This document shows positions 26,916-35,945 of a DNA stretch of 64,000 nucleotides, piece after piece (position 1 is the stretch's first letter; each line of letters opens with the position of its first letter). The stretch comes from Gemmatimonadota bacterium. GTDB lineage: Bacteria; Gemmatimonadota; Gemmatimonadetes; Gemmatimonadales; GWC2-71-9. The position numbers were made by a program, and so were the translations under genes. The notes under the pieces were generated by a model, which was not told where the DNA came from, did no database searches, and was given only the letters and a program-made list of their open reading frames with translations. The DNA lies in the NCBI GenBank assembly GCA_016704275.1, contig JADJAK010000001.1, positions 496,001-560,000 of the forward strand, in the 5' to 3' direction.

Positions 26916-28326
26916 AGAGCGGGCGCGGCTCGCTGGGCCCGACGCCGAGCCAGGCGCAGATGACCGGGTAAAGGTCAACGGTGCGGAGTGGACCGGACGG
27001 GAGCGGCCGGTTCGACCACGCCGGGGTCAGCATGTGGCCGGCGATCAACGAGCCGTGCCCGGATTTGTGCTCCGGATATTCCCATGCCTCGCGGAAGTCC
27101 CACCCCTCGGCGGCTGCGATCACGAGGTCGCCGGTGCGCGGCGCCTGGAATTGATCGAGCAGCGAGACCGGCCCATCGGGAAAGGGGCCGTCGATCGTGC
27201 GCGCCAACCACTCGCGATGATCATGCGTCGCATCGGCGCCGATCACCAGGGGATCACCGCTCTCGCGCGTGTAATGAATCGCCTCGCCGTCGCGGCGGAG
27301 CGTCGCCTCGCCAGCCGCCGAGGCCACCCGTACGCCACCGCCCGGTTCCGCACCCGCCACCAGTGCAATCCCCGCCTCGGCAGTGAGTGACGCGACCGCG
27401 TCGCCGGCGATGCCGAGGGCGCCCGGGGTGCGGAGCATCGAGAGTGGATGCCGTGCCGCGCGTGGGACGTTGGGTGTGGCGTAGACGGCGGCCTGCGCGT
27501 TGCCCGCCACCATCACCGCGACCTGCGGGTCCCGAGTCCAGAGGACCGGATGCGCCAGCGTCCGCGCGCCACGCTTCCGGAACCAGGTGGCAAGGTCGAG
27601 GTGGTGGTGCACCGGGGCCGCGCCGTGGTCGCTCACGATCATGATCAGCGTGTCGTCGAGCCGGCCGAGGGCACGCAGCCGCTCGGTGAGCGCGCCGATG
27701 GTGGCGTCGACCTTTCGGAGCGAGTCGAGCACGCGGGGCGCGTCGGGGGTGGCGGCGTGGGTGTGGCCATCGACGGCGGGGAACTGCGCAAAGCAGAACC
27801 GCCAATCGCCGCCCGCCTGTGCCAGCAATTCGGCGGCGACCGCGTCGTCGCCCGGCTGGTGGTTCTCGGTGTAGTGCGAGATGGTCCCCCAGAACTTCCG
27901 AGCGCCCTGGATCCTGTCGGCCTCCGTCGGGAGGCCGCGGGTGATCATCGAGAAGATCGCGATGCTCTCCGGCACCAGCTCGAAGATCGTGGCCACGTCG
28001 GGCGCGATGTCGCGATTCAGGTGCCCCGCCTGCCAGCCGCAGTAGCTGCGCACCGCGTCGCGGTCGGCCCACCAGCGGCCGGTATAGGCCTCGCGATCGA
28101 GCCAGCGAATGGACGGGACGTTGCAGCGCCCGGGCAACGCGCCGGTCAGGAAGGGGAGATAGGCCACGCTGGTCGTGGATGGGAAAGCCGTGGCCGCACG
28201 CGACCGCGTGCCACCCGCCGTCAGGGCGGCAAGGTGCGGCAGGTGGCCCGCGGCGAGTTCGCGCTCGGCGACATCGGCCCGGAGGCCATCGATCAGGAGG
28301 AGGAGGACGCGTTTCACGGCGGGCAT
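26908..28326 (-). CDS. Alkaline phosphatase-superfamily phosphodiesterase/nucleotide pyrophosphatase
   Basis: 472 residues. Metal-binding and catalytic positions are visible: LLLIDGLRAD (first Asp), FPSTTSVAY with the nucleophile threonine, AVDGHTHA, IVSDHGAAPVHHH and KSGHGSLIAGH. This is the type I phosphodiesterase (NPP) layout. No signal peptide or membrane helix is evident, so it is probably cytosolic. The 3' end overlaps that of the decarboxylase by 8 bases on opposite strands. A 7-bp repeat array lies a few bases upstream of its start. Confidence 0.87.
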   Translation of the reverse strand: MPAVKRVLLLLIDGLRADVAERELAAGHLPHLAALTAGGTRSRAATAFPSTTSVAYLPFLTGALPGRCNVPSIRWLDREAYTGRWWADRDAVRSYCGWQAGHLNRDIAPDVATIFELVPESIAIFSMITRGLPTEADRIQGARKFWGTISHYTENHQPGDDAVAAELLAQAGGDWRFCFAQFPAVDGHTHAATPDAPRVLDSLRKVDATIGALTERLRALGRLDDTLIMIVSDHGAAPVHHHLDLATWFRKRGARTLAHPVLWTRDPQVAVMVAGNAQAAVYATPNVPRAARHPLSMLRTPGALGIAGDAVASLTAEAGIALVAGAEPGGGVRVASAAGEATLRRDGEAIHYTRESGDPLVIGADATHDHREWLARTIDGPFPDGPVSLLDQFQAPRTGDLVIAAAEGWDFREAWEYPEHKSGHGSLIAGHMLTPAWSNRPLPSGPLRTVDLYPVICAWLGVGPSEPRPLFS

Positions 28327-28332
28327 TTTAAC

Positions 28333-28387
28333 GCGAGAAGCGAGCAGCGAGAAGCGAGAGCGGAGTCGTAAGTCGGTCGTAGGTCGA
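28333..28387. repeat. 7-bp repeats GCGAGAA and GTCGTAR in a divergent promoter region
   Basis: GCGAGAA, GCGAGCA, GCGAGAA and GCGAGAG run head to tail from 28333 to 28360. GTCGTAA and a degenerate GTCGTAG follow to about 28387. Unlike the other heptad arrays, this one is upstream of both neighbouring genes and the GCGAGAA units contain no stop codon. Confidence 0.8.
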
Positions 28388-28442
28388 GGGGCAGGGGCCG
28401 GGCCCGGGTATACTCCAGCACCCCCCTGACACAGGATGTTGC

Positions 28443-29756
28443 ATGGCGCCTGACCCCCCGATCGTGGAACGTCCGACCGACTCGGCGCGATGGGTCCGTG
28501 GCGGCCCCCGCGCCGTGCGTCGGTTCTGGCACTCCCTCGGGCCGGGGCTGGTGACGGGCGCGGCCGACGACGATCCGTCGGGGATCGCCACCTACTCCAT
28601 CGCCGGCGCCCGCTACGGCACCTCGCTGCTCTGGATGTCGCTGCTCACCTGGCCGCTGATGGCAGCCGTGCAGACGATGTGCGCGCGGATCGGCATGGTG
28701 ACCGGGCACGGACTGGCGGCGGCCCTGCAGCAGAAGTTCTCCCGCTCGGTGCTGCTGGTGATGTGCGTCGGGTTGATGATCGCCAACACCATCAACATCG
28801 GCGCCGATCTCGCCGGGATGGCCGACGCCGCCGAGCTGATCACCGGGGTCAATTCCCACCTGATGGTGGTCGTCTTCGGCGGCCTGATTGCCTGGGCAAC
28901 GGTGCAACTGCGGTACGCGGTCTTCGCGCGCGTGCTCAAGTGGCTCGCCCTGGTGCTCGGCGTCTACATCATCGCCGCGATCGATCTCAAGCCGGTCTGG
29001 AGCTCCGTGCTCCACGACACCTTCTTCCCCTCCGGCCTGCGCTCGCGCGAGGCCTGGTCGACGGTCGTCGCGATCCTCGGCACCACGATCTCCCCCTACC
29101 TCTTCTTCTGGCAGGCCAGTCAGGAGGTCGAGGAGGAAAAGGCCGCGGGCAAGGTGACGGAAGAAGCCCGGCGGGGCGCGACCGAGGCGCAACTCCACGC
29201 CCGGAAGCTCGACGTCGGCTTCGGCACCTTCTTCTCGAACCTCGCGATGTTCTTCATCATCCTGACGACGGCACTGACGCTGCACAAGGCGGGCATCACC
29301 GAACTGGCGACCGGTGCCGAAGTGGCGAAGGCGCTCGAGCCACTCGCCGGGCGCTTCTCGTCCTGGCTGTACGCCATCGGCGTGATCGGCACCGGCGCCT
29401 TGGCGATTCCCACACTGGCCGGCTCGGCGGCGTATGCCTTCGCCGAGACGCTTGGCTGGCAGCAGGGAATGGACGAACAGTTCAAACGCGCCAAGCCGTT
29501 CTACGCCGTGATCGTCGTCTCGCTCCTGATCGGGGTACTGCTCGACTTCGCCGACATCTCGCCCGTCAAGGCGCTGTACTGGACCGCCGTCCTCAACGGG
29601 GTGCTGGCGCCCTTTCTCCTCACGGCGATCCTCATGGTCGCGGGCAACAAGGCCATCATGCAGGGGCAGCCGTCGTCGCGGCTCGGGATGGTGACGGTGG
29701 GCGTGACGACGGTGGTGATGTTCGGGGCGGCGATTGCGATGTTTGCGACGGGATAG
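28443..29756 (+). CDS. Nramp-related divalent metal transporter with altered metal site
   Basis: 437 residues and about 11 membrane segments. The first helix carries GAADDDPSGIATYSIAGARY at the position of the canonical DPGN motif. The sixth-helix motif, normally M-P-H, is TTISPYLFFWQASQ, so the thioether methionine that selects transition metals is absent. Family placement is solid; substrate is not. In characterised relatives, loss of this methionine accompanies transport of other ions such as Mg2+ or Al3+. The TAG stop is followed immediately by a heptad array. Confidence 0.85.
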   Translation: MAPDPPIVERPTDSARWVRGGPRAVRRFWHSLGPGLVTGAADDDPSGIATYSIAGARYGTSLLWMSLLTWPLMAAVQTMCARIGMVTGHGLAAALQQKFSRSVLLVMCVGLMIANTINIGADLAGMADAAELITGVNSHLMVVVFGGLIAWATVQLRYAVFARVLKWLALVLGVYIIAAIDLKPVWSSVLHDTFFPSGLRSREAWSTVVAILGTTISPYLFFWQASQEVEEEKAAGKVTEEARRGATEAQLHARKLDVGFGTFFSNLAMFFIILTTALTLHKAGITELATGAEVAKALEPLAGRFSSWLYAIGVIGTGALAIPTLAGSAAYAFAETLGWQQGMDEQFKRAKPFYAVIVVSLLIGVLLDFADISPVKALYWTAVLNGVLAPFLLTAILMVAGNKAIMQGQPSSRLGMVTVGVTTVVMFGAAIAMFATG

Positions 29757-29875
29757 TCGATGATCGATGATCGATGATCGATGATCGATGGTCGAGTGGC
29801 GGGAACGGGGAGAGAGTGTTCGGTAACGAACCGTGGCTGATCGATCATCGATCATCGCCCATCGATCATCGAGAA
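29757..29875. repeat. Inverted pair of 7-bp arrays (TCGATGA / TCGATCA)
   Basis: Left arm: TCGATGA x4 then TCGATGG, 29757-29791, starting on the base after the Nramp TAG. Right arm: TCGATCA x2, TCGCCCA, TCGATCA, TCGAGAA, 29841-29875, largely complementary to the left arm. A 49-base spacer separates them, and the aldolase/SDR gene starts 20 bases beyond. The block could form a hairpin between two genes read in the same direction. Confidence 0.9.
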
Positions 29876-29895
29876 CCAGGAGAGTAGATTTCCGC

Positions 29896-31878
29896 ATGCG
29901 CTCTCTTTGGTCCGACTCCGACGCCGCTCGCTGCCAGACGCCGCTCGATTTCCGGGTCCATTCCTCCCGATTGCTGGGGCAGGATCCCGCCCTGGTGCTG
30001 CACGGCGGCGGCAACACCTCCGTGAAGGACACGGTCCCCGATCTCTTCGGCGACGAGGTCCCGGTCCTCCATATCAAGGGGAGTGGCTGGGACCTCGCGA
30101 CCATCGAGGCCGCCGGCTTCGCGCCGGTGCGTCTCGACGTGCTGCAGCGGATGGCGGACCTTCCCGTTCTCTCCGATACCGACATGGTGCGTGCGCAGCG
30201 CGCGGCGATGCTCGACCCGGGCGCACCGACGCCCTCGGTCGAGGCGATTCTCCACGCCATCATCCCCTTCACGTACGTCGACCACACCCACGCCGACGCG
30301 GTGGTGGCGGTGAGCAACTCACCGGGCGGCGAGGCCGCGATCCGCGCCATCTATGGTCCTCGCGTGCTGGTGGTGCCGTACGTGATGCCGGGCTTCGTGC
30401 TCGCGCGCGCCGTGCGGGAGATGACCAAGGTGACTGACTGGAGCGCGGTCGACGGGATCGTCCTCCTCAACCACGGCGTCTTCTCCTTCGGCGATGACGC
30501 CAAGAGCAGCTATGAGCGGATGATCGGGCTGGTCACCCGCGCGGAGGAGTACCTCGCGTCGAAGGGTGCGTCGCTGGCACCGCCGAGCACGGCGCAGGGG
30601 GCCGCGCCAGGTCACGACGAGATGCTGCGCCTTGCCGCGCTGCGGCGCGCGGTTGGCCTCGCCAAGGGCACGCCGGTGATCGCCGCGCTCGACCGCGCCG
30701 ACGATTCCGTCGCCTTCGCGTCACGGCCGGACGCGGCCCAGGTCGCCACGCGCGGCCCGCTCACGCCGGACCACGTCATTCGCACCAAGCCGCTGGCGCT
30801 GGTGGCGAGTGGCGACTGGGAGACGGCACTCGCCGAATACGCCGAGTGGTACCGCGCCTACTTTGGCCGCCATGCGACGCCGGAGCTCACGTGCCTCGAT
30901 CCGGCGCCGCGCTGGATCCTCTGGCCCGGCGTCGGTTTCGTGGCCATCGGCGCCTCGGTGAAGGACGCCGCGATCGTGACTGACCTCGCCAGGCACACCG
31001 CCCGCGCCATCACTTGGGGTGAGCAGCTGGGCGGCTGGACGCCACTCCCCGAGGCCGACCTCTTCGCCGTCGAGTACTGGGAGCTCGAACAGGCCAAGCT
31101 GCGGCAGGGTGGCGCGCCGCCGTCGATGCAGGGGAAGGTGGCGCTGGTGACCGGAGCGGCGAGCGGGATCGGGCGCGCCGTGGCGCTGGCGCTGCACGCG
31201 CAGGGGGCGGCGGTGCTGGCGACCGACATCAATCCCGAGGTGACGGCGCTCTCGCGCGGCGGATCACTGGTGGGGTGGGTGGCCGATGCGACCGACGCGG
31301 CCGCGATGGCAAGTGCGATCGCGGAATGTGTCCGCCGCTTCGGCGGCCTCGACCACGTGGTGAGCAACGCGGGGGTCTTTGCGGCGGGGGCGCGGATCGA
31401 GCAGCTCGACGACGCGCGCTGGGCCGAGAGTCTGCAGCTCAACCTGACCAGCCACATGACGCTGCTCCGGAGCGCCGTGCCGTTCCTGCGTCATGGCTTC
31501 GATCCGAGCGTGGTGATCGTCGGGTCGAAGAATGTCCCCGCGCCCGGCCCTGGCGCGGCGGCCTATTCCGTGGCCAAGGCCGGGCTCGCCCAGCTGGCGC
31601 GGGTTGCCGCCCTCGAGCTGGGCACGGACGGCATCCGCATCAACACCGTGCACCCGCATCTGGTGGTCGACACCGCGCTTTGGACCCCCGAGGTGCTGGC
31701 GGCGCGGGCAGAGTCCTACGGCCTCACCACCGAGGACTACATCCGCAACAACCTCCTCGGCGTCGAGATCACCACGCGCGACGTCTCGAACGCGGTGTTG
31801 GCGCTCCTCGGGCCGACCTTCGCGAAGACGACCGGCGCACAGATTCCGATTGACGGCGGCAGCGATCGCGTGGTGTAG
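29896..31878 (+). CDS. Bifunctional class II aldolase / short-chain dehydrogenase
   Basis: 660-residue natural fusion. Residues about 1-400 are a class II (zinc) aldolase domain: LVLHGGGNTSVKD, the zinc-site YVDHTHADAVVAVSN and LLNHGVFSFGDDA. Residues about 415-660 are an SDR: VALVTGAASGIGRAVALAL for NAD(P) binding, SNAGVF, and the catalytic YSVAK after an IVGSKN strand. Family relatives are rhamnulose-phosphate aldolase/lactaldehyde dehydrogenase (RhaD-like) proteins in sugar catabolism. The ATG follows CAGGAGAG. No rhamnose genes flank it, so the sugar is uncertain. Confidence 0.9.
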   Translation: MRSLWSDSDAARCQTPLDFRVHSSRLLGQDPALVLHGGGNTSVKDTVPDLFGDEVPVLHIKGSGWDLATIEAAGFAPVRLDVLQRMADLPVLSDTDMVRAQRAAMLDPGAPTPSVEAILHAIIPFTYVDHTHADAVVAVSNSPGGEAAIRAIYGPRVLVVPYVMPGFVLARAVREMTKVTDWSAVDGIVLLNHGVFSFGDDAKSSYERMIGLVTRAEEYLASKGASLAPPSTAQGAAPGHDEMLRLAALRRAVGLAKGTPVIAALDRADDSVAFASRPDAAQVATRGPLTPDHVIRTKPLALVASGDWETALAEYAEWYRAYFGRHATPELTCLDPAPRWILWPGVGFVAIGASVKDAAIVTDLARHTARAITWGEQLGGWTPLPEADLFAVEYWELEQAKLRQGGAPPSMQGKVALVTGAASGIGRAVALALHAQGAAVLATDINPEVTALSRGGSLVGWVADATDAAAMASAIAECVRRFGGLDHVVSNAGVFAAGARIEQLDDARWAESLQLNLTSHMTLLRSAVPFLRHGFDPSVVIVGSKNVPAPGPGAAAYSVAKAGLAQLARVAALELGTDGIRINTVHPHLVVDTALWTPEVLAARAESYGLTTEDYIRNNLLGVEITTRDVSNAVLALLGPTFAKTTGAQIPIDGGSDRVV

Positions 31879-32202
31879 TCAGGCGCGCTCTGGAAAGAGC
31901 CCCAGCAACCCGGCTTCCGACGCGGGGCAGACGCCGCGTTCGGTGATCAGCGCGGTGACGAGGCGGGCCGGCGTGACGTCGAAGCCGGGGTTGTGCGCCG
32001 CCACACCGGGGAGGGAATGCACCTCGCCCGGGTCGCGTTCCTCGATCACGATGCGCATCCCGTCCCGGGTCTCCCAATCGATGCTCGACGACGGTGCCGC
32101 CACGTAGAACGGGATGCCGTTGTCGTGTGCCGCGAGCGCCTTCAGGTAGGTCCCGATCTTGTTGGCGACGTCACCGGTGCGCGTGGTGCGGTCGGTCCCC
32201 AC
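31879..32202 (-). CDS. mtnA: Methylthioribose-1-phosphate isomerase, C-terminal piece of a frameshifted gene
   Basis: 107 codons continuing the mtnA N-terminal frame: TGDVANKIGTYLKALAAHDN and IPFYVAAPSSSIDW are family hallmarks near the C-terminus of MtnA. The listed start is only the first in-frame candidate. Removing one C from the CCCC at 32221-32224 (G-run on the coding strand) restores a continuous reading of LLMRQGKVDACIVGTDR. This one-base event could be an assembly error. The intact enzyme converts methylthioribose-1-P to methylthioribulose-1-P in methionine salvage. Confidence 0.8.
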   Translation of the reverse strand: MGTDRTTRTGDVANKIGTYLKALAAHDNGIPFYVAAPSSSIDWETRDGMRIVIEERDPGEVHSLPGVAAHNPGFDVTPARLVTALITERGVCPASEAGLLGLFPERA

Positions 32203-32917
32203 GATGCAGGCGTCGACCTTCCCCTTGCCGCATCAGCAATCCGCCGGCGTTGTCGACGATCACCGTGTGCGGCATGCCGTGCTGCCCCAGCTCCCACGCC
32301 GTCAGGTAGCCCTGATTGCGCGGGCGGGTCTCGTCGACCCAGACATGGAGCGGAATGCCGGCGTCGTGGGCGCGGTAGATCGGGCCGAGGGCGGTGCCCC
32401 AATCGATGGTGGCGAGCCAGCCGGCGTTGCAGTGGGTGAGGAGTTGCAGCGGCCGTTCGGGATGCTGCGCCCAGAGGGCACGGAGCAGCGGCTCGCCGTG
32501 CGCCGCCATCGCCGCACACGCCGCCACGTCGTCGTCCGCCATCTGGGCTGCCGCCTGATAGGCCGCCTCGACGCGCTCGGCAGGGGCGAGGGGGCGCAGC
32601 AGTGCCACCATCCGGTCGAGCGCCCAGCGGAGGTTCACCGCGGTGGGGCGGGTGGCGAGCAGCGTGGTGGCCGCGGCGTCGAGGGCAGCATCGGACGGAT
32701 CGGCGTGCATCGCCAGCGCGATGCCGTACGCGCCGGCCACACCGATCAATGGCGCGCCGCGGAGCTGCATGCTCCGGATCGCGTGGGCCATTGCGTCCAG
32801 TGTGTCGAGGCGGAGCACGACGAAGTCGTGCGGGAGGCGCGTCTGGTCGATGATCTCGACCCCGCGTCCATCGGGGGCAATCCAGAGGGTGCGGGTCGGT
32901 TGGCCTGCGACGTTCAC
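32171..32917 (-). CDS. mtnA: Methylthioribose-1-phosphate isomerase, N-terminal piece of a frameshifted gene
   Basis: 248 codons, of which about 230 belong to MtnA; the final 18 or so (EGRRLHRGDRPHHAHR) are out of frame. Conserved features are SMQLRGAPLIGVAGAYG, TAVNLRWALDRM, the catalytic cysteine in LLTHCNAGWLAT, WVDETRPRNQGYLTAWEL and the catalytic aspartate in VIVDNAGGLLM. Other methionine-salvage genes are not nearby. The combined gene spans 31879-32917, about 345 residues, the normal family length. Confidence 0.85.
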   Translation of the reverse strand: MNVAGQPTRTLWIAPDGRGVEIIDQTRLPHDFVVLRLDTLDAMAHAIRSMQLRGAPLIGVAGAYGIALAMHADPSDAALDAAATTLLATRPTAVNLRWALDRMVALLRPLAPAERVEAAYQAAAQMADDDVAACAAMAAHGEPLLRALWAQHPERPLQLLTHCNAGWLATIDWGTALGPIYRAHDAGIPLHVWVDETRPRNQGYLTAWELGQHGMPHTVIVDNAGGLLMRQGEGRRLHRGDRPHHAHR

Positions 32918-33020
32918 GGACGGCTCCGGGGCGGGGCGGGGTGCCGGAGAATAACCCCGGCATTCCGTGGCCGCCGTCGCGCGCTATACTCCACTCCATC
33001 CCCGCCTCGTGGAGCCTGCC

Positions 33021-33467
33021 ATGTCACCACTCTCCTTCGCCGGTCGTTCAGCCGCCATACTGCTGATGGTCGGCTGTGCCTCGCCCGAAGCCGAAGCCGG
33101 CGTCGACAGCGCCGCCGCGGCCGCGGCGCATGCCGACTCCCTCGCAAAGGTCGCTGTGGTCGAGGCGGCGGCGCTGCGCGACTCCGCCCAGGCCACACTC
33201 GCCACGCTGCTGAAGAACCCGGCGACCGCCGTCTTCGACAGCGTAGTGGTGATGCAGCCGCCGGCCGTCGGCGACCGTCTCCCGCCGATGGTGGTCTGCG
33301 GTCAGATCAACGGGAAGCCCGGGATCGGCGGCCGTTCCACGCCGACCCGCTTCGTCTATCAGACCAAGTTCGCGCTCTTCGTGGAAGAGGCGGCGAACCG
33401 GCAGGCGTTCGCGGACCTCGTCGGGCGGACCTGCGGCGCAACCGGCGCGCGTGTCGTGGTGCCGTAA
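33021..33467 (+). CDS. Small secreted lipoprotein
   Basis: 148 residues. MSPLSFAGRSAAILLMVGC ends in a lipobox cysteine. The next 50 residues are Ala/Asp-rich and helical. The C-terminal half (MVVCGQINGKPGIGGRSTPTRFVYQTKFAL) has two further cysteines that could form a disulfide. ATG 33021 is preceded by GTGGAG. I recognise no family. Similar short alanine-rich lipoproteins are common in this kind of genome and usually unassigned. Confidence 0.65.
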   Translation: MSPLSFAGRSAAILLMVGCASPEAEAGVDSAAAAAAHADSLAKVAVVEAAALRDSAQATLATLLKNPATAVFDSVVVMQPPAVGDRLPPMVVCGQINGKPGIGGRSTPTRFVYQTKFALFVEEAANRQAFADLVGRTCGATGARVVVP

Positions 33468-33545
33468 CCGCTGTCATCTGGCACTCCCTACCTCGATCCC
33501 CGGGGCCGCAAAGGGTCGAGATGATAGTCTACGGCGGATCTGGCG

Positions 33546-35906
33546 GTGGTTGCTGCGTCCCTCGCCATCCCCGGGGCGCCGCTCGCGGCCCAGACCACCA
33601 TGTCCGCGGGGGCGTTGCAGCTCTCCGTGAACCGCCAGGGAACCCTCACCGCGCTCCGCAACAACGCAACCAAGACCGACTACCTGGCGCCATCCCAGCC
33701 GGCGCCGTTGCTGACGCTGGTGAGCGGCGGCCGCCGCCTCCTCCCGACCGCGATGTCGGTGTCTCAGAGCCGCACCGGCAAGCTGCTCACCCTCCAGTAC
33801 GCCACGACCGGCGTGCGGATCGTGGTACGCGCCAGGGAGACGCCGACCCACCTCGCGCTCGACATTGTCAGTGCGCTGCCCGCCGCAAAGGTGGACGCCG
33901 TCGTCTGGGGGCCGTACCCCACCACGATCACCAAGACTGTCGGCGAGGTGATCGGCGTGGTGCGCGACGGCTCGGTCGCCGTCGGCCTGCAGGTGCTGAA
34001 CGCGAAGACCCTCGGCGGCGACCTCCCCAACAACGAAGGGAGCACCTGGGCGCGCGGCATTGCCGCGACTGCGTACCCGTGGGGGAGCACCATCCAGGCA
34101 TACGCGATCAACCGCGCCCGCGAGCGCCGGGTCGATGCCTGGGGTGGCACGCGCAAGAACATGCCGGTCCCCCCGATTCCTGGCGAGACGGTGGTCGGCA
34201 GCAGCATCGCGCTCTTCACGGCGGCCGAGTCGGAGACGCTCGATCGGCTGGAGCGGATTGGAGTGGCGGAGGGGCTGCCGCATCCCACGATTGACGGCGT
34301 GTGGTTCCCGAAGTCGGCGCTGTTCGGGCGGTCGTACCTGATCTCGTCCTTCGGCGAGGGTGAGGTCGACGAAATGCTCGGCTACACCAAGCGCGCGGGG
34401 CTCTATTCGCTCTACCACGAGGGCCCCTTCAAGAGCTGGGGGCACTTCGTGTTGTCGGAGAGCCAGTTTCCGAATGGCCGAGCCGGGATGCGGGTCGCGG
34501 CCGAGAAGGCGCACGCGGCCGGACTGCACCTCGGGGTGCACACGCTGACCAACTTCATCAACACCAACGACCCGTACGTGACGCCGGTGCCTGACGACCG
34601 GCTCTCGCTCACCGGATCGTCGAAGCTCGTGCAGGCGGTGGATGCCGTGCAGCGCGAGATCGAGGTCGCCTCGCCGGAGTATTTCAACGAGGAGAAGGAG
34701 AATCATCTCCACACCGTCAAGATCGGGCACGAGCTGATCAGGTACCGCACCGTCACCGCCGCGGCACCGTACCGCCTGCTCGACGCCCAACGGGGTGCGT
34801 TCGGCACCACGGCCTCGGCGCACGCAGCGGGCGAGTCAGTCGGCAAGCTCTTCGATCACAGCTACAACGTCTTCTTCCCGAACTTCGCCATGCAGCGCGA
34901 GGTGGCCAGCAACCTCGCCGACTTCCTCAACGAGACCGGCGTCGATCACATTGACTTCGACGGACACGAGGGTGGCCTCGCCTCGGGGCAGGGGGACTAC
35001 GCGGTCGGGCTCTTCGCCGAGGATGTTCTCAAGCAGGTCAAGCACGACCTGATCAACGGCACCAGCATCAGCAAGACCTTCTACTGGCGCATCGGGTCGT
35101 ACTACAACTGGGGTGAGCCGTGGTACGGCGGGTTCAAGGAGAGCATGCAGCAGTACCGCATCGACAACCAGGGGTTGTTCGACCGGAACTACATGCCGCA
35201 CATGCTCGGCTGGTACCTCCTGACCGACAAGACGACGTTGCCGGAGATGGAGTGGATGCTCGCTCGGGCGGCCGGGTACAGCGCGGGCTTCGCGATGGTG
35301 GCGCGGCCGCCGGCGTTGCGTGCCAACGCGCTCACGCCGGTCCTGCTCGACGCCATCCGCGAATGGGAGGCGGCCAGGACCAGCGGGGCGTTCGACAGCG
35401 CGCAGCGGGAGCGGCTCAAGGATCCGAAGAACGAGTTCCACCTGGAGCGGACCGCCCCGGGGGCATGGACCGTGGCGCAGTATCTCGTGTCGCCGCTCTT
35501 CGTGCGCACCAAGGTGGAGCGGCAGCCGGGCGAGCCGACGCAGACGACGTGGGACGTGTCGCAGCCGTGGGGGGAGCAGCGGTTGCAGTTCCGCCTCTCA
35601 CTGGCAGGCAAGACGGCGACGGCGAAGAACTTCCGGTTGCAGATCGACCGCGCCGTCGAGGTGGTGATCCCGGTGGAGCTGCAGGGCGGCGAGAGCCTGG
35701 TCTGTGATGGCTCGACGACGATCCGGGTGTATGACGCTGGTGGCCGGCCGAAGACGACGTTCACGTTGGCGGCACTCCCACCGATGGTGGCTCAGGGGGC
35801 GCACACGGTGACGCTCGATTCGGACTTCGGTGGCGACGAGCCGCCGAGAATCGAGGTGCAGTTCAAGGGGCTGGGGAAGGAGGAGGCGATCCGGGCGAGA
35901 CGGTAG
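33546..35906 (+). CDS. Putative secreted TIM-barrel glycoside hydrolase-like protein
   Basis: About 786 residues. The start looks like the middle of a signal peptide (VVAASLAIPGAPLAAQ), with a GTG start and no basic n-region; an in-frame TAG lies 21 bases upstream, so the true 5' end may be lost or shifted. Residues 50-220 are beta-rich. The central part has a barrel-like series: YSLYHEGPFKSWGHFVLSES, AAGLHLGVHTLTNFINTND and VDHIDFDGHEGGLASGQ, whose acids could be catalytic. The C-terminal 180 residues are again beta-rich. I cannot place it in a numbered family. Confidence 0.6.
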   Translation: MVAASLAIPGAPLAAQTTMSAGALQLSVNRQGTLTALRNNATKTDYLAPSQPAPLLTLVSGGRRLLPTAMSVSQSRTGKLLTLQYATTGVRIVVRARETPTHLALDIVSALPAAKVDAVVWGPYPTTITKTVGEVIGVVRDGSVAVGLQVLNAKTLGGDLPNNEGSTWARGIAATAYPWGSTIQAYAINRARERRVDAWGGTRKNMPVPPIPGETVVGSSIALFTAAESETLDRLERIGVAEGLPHPTIDGVWFPKSALFGRSYLISSFGEGEVDEMLGYTKRAGLYSLYHEGPFKSWGHFVLSESQFPNGRAGMRVAAEKAHAAGLHLGVHTLTNFINTNDPYVTPVPDDRLSLTGSSKLVQAVDAVQREIEVASPEYFNEEKENHLHTVKIGHELIRYRTVTAAAPYRLLDAQRGAFGTTASAHAAGESVGKLFDHSYNVFFPNFAMQREVASNLADFLNETGVDHIDFDGHEGGLASGQGDYAVGLFAEDVLKQVKHDLINGTSISKTFYWRIGSYYNWGEPWYGGFKESMQQYRIDNQGLFDRNYMPHMLGWYLLTDKTTLPEMEWMLARAAGYSAGFAMVARPPALRANALTPVLLDAIREWEAARTSGAFDSAQRERLKDPKNEFHLERTAPGAWTVAQYLVSPLFVRTKVERQPGEPTQTTWDVSQPWGEQRLQFRLSLAGKTATAKNFRLQIDRAVEVVIPVELQGGESLVCDGSTTIRVYDAGGRPKTTFTLAALPPMVAQGAHTVTLDSDFGGDEPPRIEVQFKGLGKEEAIRARR

Positions 35907-35945
35907 TTGGGGACCGCCTGTCGATCGGGGCTCGGCGAGCGCCGG

